From positions 1 through 64,000 of the forward strand of contig JAUJYZ010001247.1 of NCBI GenBank assembly GCA_033675265.1: a stretch of 64,000 bases of DNA. Direction: 5' to 3'. Below the pieces are notes generated by a model. It searched no databases, was not told where the DNA came from, and worked only from the letters and a program-made list of their open reading frames with translations. The first letter of the stretch is position 1. The number at the start of each line of letters is the position of its first letter. Of the stretch, positions 56,402 through 64,000 are shown piece after piece. A program made the position numbers and the translations under genes. Source of the stretch: Actinostola sp. cb2023 (Eukaryota; Cnidaria; Anthozoa; Actiniaria; Actinostolidae).

Positions 56402-57862
56402 TTAAACATTTAAATCAAAATTTTCAATGATCCTCAAAGTATTCAAAAAATTATTGCCATTGTTTCCATCATTTGAAAGTGGATTGACAGAGTGCTCCAG
56501 CTCCTGATGTTGATGAGCTGTTAGTGTCAGTGAGTCTGGCACAACAACAGCATTGTTAGTGACAATATCGGTAAGTGGGCCATCATGGTCAACACCATAT
56601 GTCTGCCAGTTAATAATATTTGAATCGGGAACATTAAGAAGTCTACTGTGCCATAATGCCAAAGGTGATTGATGATTGGTGGTTCTCATGCCATGATGAT
56701 TCCACTGACTTTTGAATTCTTCCAGGAATGCATTAATTCTAGGTAAATATACATATTGTAAAGCAAACAGATGAAATTAATTTCACTTAAAAGTGCATCC
56801 AAAGTTCCACTGTTCTCCAGGAACCTGAACAAATCCTTGTAAAGAGCTGAACTGACTCTGTTCACTTCTGCCCACAGTCTTTCAATCCGCTGATTGTGAA
56901 CACTGCGTCCGGCAATAAAACTTCCTCTGTTTGGCCCCCTGTTTGTGATCATATATCTTGCCACCTCAACATTCTCCATCCCTCGATCACCTCTTACTCG
57001 GGATGTTAAACCAAACTCTTGAACTCCATTCTCAAAACATTCAAGAACTGTTGCAGCCTTGTTGTTTGCATAGCATTTGATATATATAATTGCTCTGCTA
57101 AAGCCATCAACAAAACCATGGATAACAAATCTCCATGATATCAATTTGTGGTTGGAATCAATGTGCCATAAATGGTTTGGATCAGGGACACTGTAGACTC
57201 TTCTTGAAATGGCATATCTTCTTCTCACTGCTCTTCCAATGCCATCAATCCTCTTCAGACTATCTCTGATTCTGGATCTTTGGACATTGATACCTTTGCC
57301 TTTGAGACTTCCTCTTACATAAGTTTCTCCACTATATGGTGTCAAGTTAAGGGTATCTTGTATATGTCTATCCAATTCGTCATGCGTAATTTCTGTATAG
57401 GTGTCCTCTAGACCAAACTCTAACTTTCTTCTGTAGAGTGTTCTGTCAGATACTCCTATACAAGACTCGATACTTCTCCAGTTCATCCCAGTCTCTTGCA
57501 GCTCCTCAATCTGATCTTTGGATATCTTGTAGGCAGGTCGTCCTCCTGTGCTTGATGATAGTGCCAATGGTCTTTTATCATTTTCTCTGTTTTCGGTTAA
57601 ACGGTCTGAGATCTGAGATCTGTTTTAATAACACAGCTAAGGAATCACTCAACGTCTCCAGGAGATTTTGCAAAGACGAAACACAAGTAATCTGAGATGA
57701 ACAAATGGCTATAAGTACCCTCAACTCTTCCTCAAGCTTCCTTCCGCTAATCTCTAATCCAACACCATCAGATGACCGAAAAGCTGTAGCAATCCCATCA
57801 ATACTATCGCTTAAAGTAACCAATAAATCTTTTAAATCTTCAGAAGTGAAGACGTCCGCCAT
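56402..57862 (-). pseudogene. DDE integrase of the second HECT/integrase element
   Basis: The first block starts at ATG 57862 (MADVFTSEDLKDLLVTLSDS), then 57567-56690 carries a helix-turn-helix-like region ([20 protein letters not shown]) and the rve core: D in [11 protein letters not shown] in [10 protein letters not shown] and E in HNQRIERLW, about 35 residues after the second D. A single frameshift near 56770 separates it from the C-terminal part (RTTNHQSPLALWHSRLL, YGVDHDGPL) ending at 56402. Related to, but clearly diverged from, the element A integrase, and otherwise better preserved. It lies next to tandem repeats at 57950-58260 that mark the element edge. Confidence 0.82.
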
Positions 57863-57934
57863 TTTGCTTCGATAACAAGCGGCGGCGCTGACCGCTTACC
57901 TCGAAGACGCAAGAAGATTTTAATCGATATTTTG

Positions 57935-58262
57935 TGAATTTCAATCGATATTCTCGTATAGTGATTTCGTGTTACATCTCGACTGGTGATTGCTTATTCT
58001 GGCATGGTGATTCTTTATACTCGCATAGTGATTTCGCCTCTCATTCTCACATAGTGATTTCGCCTCTCATTCTCAGATAGTGATTTCTTATTCTCGTACG
58101 GTGATTCCTTATTCTCGTATTGTGATTTATATTTCTCGTATAGTGATTTCTTATTCTCGTATAGTGATTTCTTATTCTCGTAGTGATTTCTTATTCTCGT
58201 ATTGCGATTTTTCATTCTCGTATAGTGATTCCTTATTCTCGTACAGTAATTCCTATTTCTCA
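57935..58262 (+). repeat. Subterminal tandem repeats at the right edge of the second integrase element
   Basis: About a dozen imperfect ~20-bp units of TAGTGATTTCTTATTCTCGT, equivalent in position to the repeats in the element A TIR. The left-end counterpart was not found, so the left edge is missing or diverged. Confidence 0.85.
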
Positions 58263-60552
58263 AGGGGTGATTTGAAACTCAATACACTTTTGTCATCTTT
58301 GGCTTGCCATACTGTATGCCCAAAATGTTGTACTCTTTACCATCTCGACGATTGTACCAAATACATTGGAAACCATGTAGTGCCTAAACTGTGCCCAGTA
58401 AAAGCATATTGCAAAGGTCGTACAAAGGAATGCGGTGCATCATTGGCAAGAAAAGATACTCTAGCTAGTGGGAAAATATGTTTCTACCCATTTTAGCAGC
58501 ATCATCAATCAAGTGGAAACACTTCTTAAAAGATCTGGAATACCAGAAATGTGTGAAGAGTGGCGATCAAGGAATGTAGAGGAAGGCCTTATGGCTGATA
58601 TATATGATGGAGCAATCTGGAAGAAATTCTTAAAGTACAAAGGTGAAGATTTCGTGAACAAGGCAAGAAACCTTGCATTTGTAATCAATGTAGACTGGTT
58701 CCAACCTTTTAAACATAGAAAAGACAGATCAGTTGGTGTCATCTACTTAGTTCTCCTCAATCTTCCACGACAAGAACGATAAAAATGGGATAATGTCATT
58801 GTTGCTGGCATTATTCCTGAACTGAGTAAGTAGCCAAAATCATTAAATCCATTCCTAGGCCCAATTGTTGACGAGTTAAATGCATTGTGGCATGGTGCCA
58901 GACTAGAAAGCAGCATAAGTAGCACTCCAGAAGTATACAGAGGAGCATTAATCTTCGCATCTGCTGATATCCCTGCATTAAGAAAACTATGTGGTTTCAA
59001 AGGCCATTCAGCCCACAGAGGATGTTCAAAATGTTTTAAACTGTTTCCGAGTACTTTTAAAGAAAGAGCAGACTATTCTGGATTTGACAGGGAAAATTGG
59101 CCTCCTCGTGATAATATAAGTCATAGGCGACATGCAGAGAAAGTTAAAAAAGCTTCTACAAAGACAAAACATGATACACTTGCCAAAAAATATGGTCTTT
59201 ACTACAGTTCTCTTCTAAAGCTGGAATATTTTGATGTTATACAATTCTCAGCCATCGATCCCATGCACAATTTAATCTTAGGGACAGCCAAACGCATGTT
59301 TAAAGTTTGGATAGCAAATGGTCTTCTGCAAATGGTCATGGACGTTTACCTCATAAAATCACTTCAAATCCTGGAGGAAAAGATCAAGTCACTGGATGTT
59401 GCAACTGGTCATGGACGTTTACCTCATAAAATATCCTCAAATTATGGAAGCTATACAGCATCGCAGTGGAAAAATTGGACATTAGTATATTCTATGTATG
59501 TGCTTAAGGGGATCATTCCTGAAGAACATTTGAGATGTTGGCAAACATATGTATTGGCTTGCAAGTATATAGTCAGCCCAATTGTCTCAAATATGGACGT
59601 AGTTAGAGCTGATCTTTTATTTCTGAAGTTTGGAAGGGATGTGCAACGACTGTATGGCAACAGCTCAATCACTCCTAATATGCATCTTCATTGCCATTTG
59701 AAAGAGTGTGTAATGGACTTTGGCCCAACACACGTGTTCTGGTGTTTTAGTTTTGAACGGTTCAACGGCATACTTGGAGCTACAAAAATCAATGGACTAT
59801 CTATCGAAATTCAGCTAATGAGAAAGCTCTTGGCAGGACGATTTGTCTCAACAGTGGAATTGCCAAAGGAGTTTTATGACAACTTCATACCGTTCTTTGA
59901 AGACCCCAGCAAAACAGTTATTGAAAACTTCAATGCACAAAATGCTACAAAGTTGTTCAGGAGTGCAACTTGCTACAACATGGAAGAAATTCATTGGAGT
60001 GACCAAACACTCATTCAGCTACCAAACTGCTATAAGCTTATAGCAATAGATTCAGATGATTTAAATATCTTACACTCATGCTACAAAGTTATGTATCCTT
60101 CTGGTAATATATCTTTGTCATCCCTTCCTTTGACTGCCCGCAAGTATGCCAGAGTTTCTCTTGGAGGAGAAACATTTGGGTCTAAAATGGACAATAGAAA
60201 CTTACGGTCTTCAAGCGTCTTGGCATCGTGGGCAGACACAAATGGTAATATAAATACTTCAGCTGCAATTAGATCTGGACAGGTAAACTTCTACATCAAG
60301 CATTGTGTACAAATTAATGATGTACCCCACGAACATGTTTTTGCCTGTGTTTGGTGGTATCAACACGACAGGATCAAGGACCATTTTGGAAAATCTATTG
60401 AAGTATGGCAGTTGACGAACTTTGAGGATCCAGGCCCTTCCACCTACATGCCTGTTCAGCGTGTAATGCAAACGTTTGTATCTTGTGCAATAAAGATGCA
60501 GGAAGATCAGGAGAAAATGGTCCTCACTCCAATTCCTAGATTGTTTCATTAA
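58263..60552 (+). pseudogene. CACTA/EnSpm-like transposase, 5-prime truncated
   Basis: A Cys/His-rich start (CPKCCTLYHLDDCTKYIG, ... CPVKAYCKGRTKECGA) continues after stops and frame changes near 58496 and 58782. Then NVDWFQPFKHRKDRSVG, GALIFASADIPALRKLCGF, HRGCSKCFKLFP, FSAIDPMHNLILGTAKRM and FSFERFNGILGATKI follow. This is the motif order of animal TNP2/CACTA-type transposases, whose DDD/E core cuts the transposon ends. From 58885 to 60552 the frame is open (555 codons). The N-terminal part is cut off exactly where the integrase-element repeats end (58262), so one element probably inserted into the other. A 45-bp repeat within the gene duplicates GGTCATGGACGTTTACCTCA at 59334 and 59407. Confidence 0.75.
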
Positions 60553-61066
60553 AATCAAGGATAAGCACCTGAATTTCAATCCATTGAACCTTTGTTATTC
60601 ATATATATATTTATACAAATATGTCATTAAATACATATAAGCTTGAAAGACGTTTTCATAATGTGTTATTAGTGAATGAATGGATGAATTCTCTTTATAT
60701 ATAAAATATATCACAAGATGTTCGATTGGAATTGATTTTTTACATTCACCTGAGATAGATAGGGTTCCAGAGAGGTAAATTTGGCATAAATCTGAAGATT
60801 ACACCGATTTTAAGATTAGGCATCAACGTCGCTTAAATTTGGCATAAACCTGACGTTTACACCAATGTAAATCACCTTGATATATTCCTTAAAGCCTAAT
60901 TTATACCAATTTTAAACTAGGCATAAACATGGTTTAAATTTCGTCAAGCACCTTTATGTAGTATTTAATAAACGAGCAGCAGTGTTTTATCAGGTATAAA
61001 ATCCCGAGGGCGAAGCCCGAGGGATTTTATACCTGATAAAACACGTGCTGCGAGTTTATTGAATGA
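60553..61066. other. Subterminal region with AATTTGGCATAAA repeats and a hairpin
   Basis: TTTGGCATAAA(T/C)CTGA occurs near 60780 and 60838 and inverted/related words near 60915 and 63227, consistent with subterminal repeats of the CACTA-like element. The hairpin at 60966-61062 has arms of ~48 bp (AGTGTTTTATCAGGTATAAA ... inverse) around CGAAG. Confidence 0.55.
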
Positions 61067-61295
61067 CTTAAAAAACTCATTAATAATTCATAACCATTTT
61101 GTCCAATATCGATGAAACTATATGAAGTGATTCGAGAAAACAAAAGAAAAAGGAATCAAAGGTTGTTTGCATTTGGGAATTGAATTGAACAACAATAAAA
61201 GACGAATAAAATTTGAAATTTAAATATGCAGAACTTTGTCAGTATCAATTCGCATGTGAAGTCTTTTGGTTCTTCGCTTTTGGATAAGTAAAAAC

Positions 61296-62769
61296 ATGCC
61301 TCCGAAGCGGGAATTTAGGCAACCGAAGTCTAGTGAAGAAGAAAAAAATACATTGCAAGAGAGTATTCCAAATTCCACGCGTTCATCTACGAAGTGGTCT
61401 TTTAAAGTCTTTTCCGAATGGCAAATAGGTAGAGCCAACAAAGATCCTTCGAAAGAGCAGCGTTCGTTTGAAATTGACATTGCCAAAGTACAGTCATTAG
61501 ATAGGAATATCGCCAATATGAATGAAGAATCCCTGAACTTTTGGCTGATAAAGTTTGTCGAAGAAGTGGTGAAGGTAAATGGAGAGAGGTATCCAGGAAG
61601 AAGTCTGTACATGATTGTTGCGGGCCTTCAGCGCCATCTTCCTGAAAGTGGAAATGCCATTTCACTGTTAAGTCAAAACGATAGAAGGTAAGATGTAAAT
61701 AACTTTATTTCTTACGAGTATAGCTTTGATTCTGGCGTTAATTGGATTAGACTCTTTGTAAATTCGAGTTAGAATCATTTAAAATAATAGTTTTTATTAA
61801 TACTGAATTGTTCCTTTAAAGGTTGAACATATTGAGACGTGCTTTGGATGCAGAAATGCGGCAGGCGACCCAACAAGGCGTTGGTATGCAGTCGAAAATG
61901 GAGGAACGACAAGAAATAACAGAAGAAGACGAGGCTACTTTGTGGAAGATGGGTCTCATGGGTTGCCAATCAGCTAGGTCTTTGCTTTCAACTCTTTACT
62001 TTTACAACGGTAAATTATTTGGGTTGCGCTCGAAAGAGCATAGGAATTTAAGGTGCTACAATTTTAGAATAGATTTTGAGTCAGTCACCTACGATAAAGT
62101 TTCTCAAAAACCTACCACGGTGGTTTGAAAGATTTAAAGTATAAACCCAGAGTAGTTAAACACGTTTGCTGCGCTGGCAAAGATGTCAATCATCAGCCGT
62201 GTATAGTAAATTGTTATGCAACTTATATGGAGAAAGTTAAACATCTAGCTAAGGATATAGATGCATTTTATTTCAAGCCAAATCCAAATACTCAGGTTTT
62301 CACTTTTTGCAGTTCACCTGTAGGTATTAATACGCTAAACAAAATTTTGCCTAACTTGTGTGAAAAAGCTGGTTTGGAACGTAAGACGTCACATTGTTTA
62401 AGAATAACTTGCGCTTCACGTTTGTTTCAAAATCAGGTAGAGGAGAAATTGATACGTGTTAGGACAGGCCATCGATCGAATGCTTTGTTTAAGTATGAAA
62501 AATCTAGCTTACAACAACAAACGATGGTCAGCAATCTGCTTGGACCACCGGTCGCAAATCAAAACGCTACCACTACCACTAAAGCTAGTTCTCCTGAAAC
62601 AGATATAAGTGCCGAGAGCGGCTTAAACGATTTAGATCTTGAATCGTTAGATTTCGAAGTCGCAGATGAATTGTTAGGTAGCATGGTTTTACCAGATACT
62701 TCTAACGTAGACAAAGTTGTATCGTCGGGCTCGGTATTCAATAATTGTACTTTTCATTTCAATAAATAA
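61296..62769 (+). pseudogene. Tyrosine recombinase (YR2), ZMYM/Crypton-like
   Basis: Exon 1 is 61296-61687 (MPPKREFRQPKSSEEEKNTL; donor AG|GTAAG). Exon 2 begins at 61822 after TTTAAAG. Core: R in LFGLRSKEHRNLRC, then H-x-x-R in SHCLRITCASRLF, RTGHRSNALFKYE with H/R and a tyrosine. A one-base frame change near 62125 separates 61822-62128 from 62125-62769. The C-terminal end SVFNNCTFHFN is a typical tail of this family. The protein belongs to the Crypton-derived recombinases that also gave rise to ZMYM2/QRICH1-like host proteins. The HCLR variant departs from the usual HSxR. Confidence 0.75.
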
Positions 62770-62837
62770 GCCACACAATTAAAATAAATGTTCTGATTAT
62801 TCAAATTAATGGCTGTTATATTTTATTTCTACTATCT

Positions 62838-62933
62838 ATGAACATGAAGCATTATATAGCATCACACGTGGCATTATATATTAATATTAATATATAATGC
62901 AACGTGTGTCATTATATAATGCTTCATGTTCAT
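62838..62933. repeat. Near-perfect palindrome of ~96 bp
   Basis: TGAACATGAAGCATTATATA ... TATATAATGCTTCATGTTCA surrounds an inner TATATTAATATTAATATATA core and CACACGTGGCATTATATA arms. It lies between the YR2 stop and the right inverted repeat. It could be a regulatory hairpin or recombinase binding site (inference). Confidence 0.9.
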
Positions 62934-63107
62934 TTACTTTCTATTATTCTTCTATTCTACCCCATTATTCCCCTGGGCCACATTCAAATCCCTCCCCGGG
63001 CTTTAAGTTTCAAACGCATTTTATGTAGTATAGAGTGCTTTCCTCGTGACCAGTGAGGAGCATCGGATTGGACAAAATGGTTATGAATTATTAATGAGTT
63101 TTTTAAG

Positions 63108-64000
63108 CTAACTTTAATCAAGCTTTAAGCTCCAATTGCTTAAAGTTCAACTTTATACAGATTTAAGCTCCTTTAAACTCTGGCTTAAAGTTACTTACAG
63201 AATTTTAAGCAGCTTTATGCAATGTTTAAATTTCCATAAACCTGCTTTTTCGCGCTGTGTGTTTTAACAACAACCACAGATTCATGAACTAACCATCCCC
63301 TCCCTACTACTAGTCCCCATTCCCCCTGTGACAGCCAAAGCAAAGCACATGGCGTCTGTTTACATTTCACACCTCAGGCTCAGATCAACGTCCAATACAC
63401 CCTAAAACCAAGGCTATAACAGTCGTTTTTATGTTTTTTTTCACAGAACTCTAGTCTATCAAACTCGGTGTATAATGAACACTGATCGCACACAATGCTT
63501 TTGGCTTTCGATATATCGGTCATCGTATAAATCACGATGGTTCTCTTTTGAACTCAGCCAAAGATGCGACAACTGGAAAGATGATCTTATTTCAAGCAAA
63601 AACTTACAAAAAACAGCAACAATTCAAAACATAACATATTGTGATACTTACACGACAAAGTGAAGGAATCTCAGAGAGAGCTTGAAACCCTTGTTTTCCC
63701 GGCAAAATCGCGATCAAACACTTCTGTCACACAATCTGCTGATAATTGACTGACTGAGTGTTTATTGACCTAATTAGTATGTGTAAAACGAAGCTATTTA
63801 CCTTTTCGTCATGTTCTCGTAAGATTTTTTAAAGCACTAAAGAGTGGCTTGCGGTTAAAAAGACAATATACAAAGAACCAAGTCCGACTTATTGATGATA
63901 AACAAACAAAATTTGACGGGAAAAGAGCCGACTATCTTGAAGAGTCGGAGGCTGCTCAGGTGAAGTCATTTAAAATATCCGAGTAAGAGTTTTTGGAAAT
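63108..64000. other. Unassigned tail of the window
   Basis: TTTAAGC/GCTTAAA words repeat up to about 63240, probably a CACTA subterminal region ending near CGCGCTGTG (about 63260). After that nothing is certain. A short frame at about 63828-63985 (KSGLRLKRQYTKNQVRLIDD) is open and may be an exon running off the window, but I cannot place it. Confidence 0.35.

Larger units (their letters stand above)
61067..63107. mobile_element. Tyrosine-recombinase element bracketed by ~45-bp inverted repeats
   Basis: CTTAAAAAACTCATTAATAATTC ends the left side (61067-61113), and its inverse lies at 63063-63107; both continue into ATAACCATTTTGTCCAAT. The only gene between is YR2. Flanking sequence on both sides resembles the CACTA subterminal repeats, so it probably sits in that element. 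Target duplication not clear. Confidence 0.6.

Noticed and set aside
58015..58496. Repetitive frames across the 58000-58260 array
   Set aside because: Products of ~20-bp tandem DNA repeats. Only the part after about 58270 shows transposase motifs.
1..64000. tRNA, rRNA or riboswitch genes
   Set aside because: No cloverleaf-type A/B box arrangement or rRNA core sequence was recognised by eye; a tRNAscan or Rfam search would be needed to exclude small RNAs.

Overview
The window reads as nuclear DNA of an animal. It has spliced genes with GT...AG introns, an L1-like LINE, and a dense set of DNA transposons: a Polinton, an IS3-like integrase element with a HECT gene, a P-like element, a CACTA-like transposase and tyrosine recombinases. 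The protein families resemble ones I know as abundant in cnidarian genomes, so an anthozoan or other cnidarian is my best guess. That is inference; no species-specific host gene is visible. I saw no convincing tRNA, rRNA or CRISPR array. Nearly all recognisable coding sequence belongs to mobile elements.

Layout. 1-2489: no recognised gene. 2490-43750: one degenerate LINE carrying nested insertions. (i) Element C (2803-27690) has 1.16-kb terminal inverted repeats (TIRs), flanking TTAA, and a multi-exon minus-strand transposase-like gene. (ii) Element A (3852-13379) sits in C's left TIR. It has a 6-bp target-site duplication (TSD), a plus-strand HECT E3 gene and a minus-strand integrase. (iii) Element B (16587-24571) splits an exon of C's gene. 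It has a 7-8 bp TSD, a P-superfamily-like transposase and a partner gene. (iv) A TTAA MITE (28918-29376) sits in LINE ORF2. (v) A 13.2-kb Polinton/Maverick (30115-43328) also sits in LINE ORF2. Several insertions can be checked in the window itself, because removing the insert plus one TSD copy restores the interrupted arm or reading frame.

The Polinton is the best-preserved element. It has protein-primed PolB with all motifs, a DD35E integrase, an A32-type packaging ATPase, a probable major capsid protein, a probable minor capsid/penton-like protein, two membrane-segment proteins, three proteins of unknown role, and a BRO-N + VRR-NUC + C2H2 fusion. The capsid and packaging genes run on the minus strand; the integrase and one terminal gene run on the plus strand. 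Almost every start codon lies just after a TATATAAT-like motif. I found no adenain-like protease.

43750-51400: fragments, including a broken RecQ-like helicase, a short satellite, a 1.8-kb foldback element with a nested TTAA MITE, an unrecognised exon and another MITE. 51488-53050: a Crypton-type tyrosine recombinase broken by a 221-bp tandem duplication. 53700-58262: a second, diverged HECT + integrase element with the same convergent arrangement as A. 58263-60552: a degenerate CACTA/EnSpm-like transposase. 61067-63107: a second tyrosine recombinase bracketed by ~45-bp inverted repeats. The tail to 64000 holds nothing firmly identifiable.
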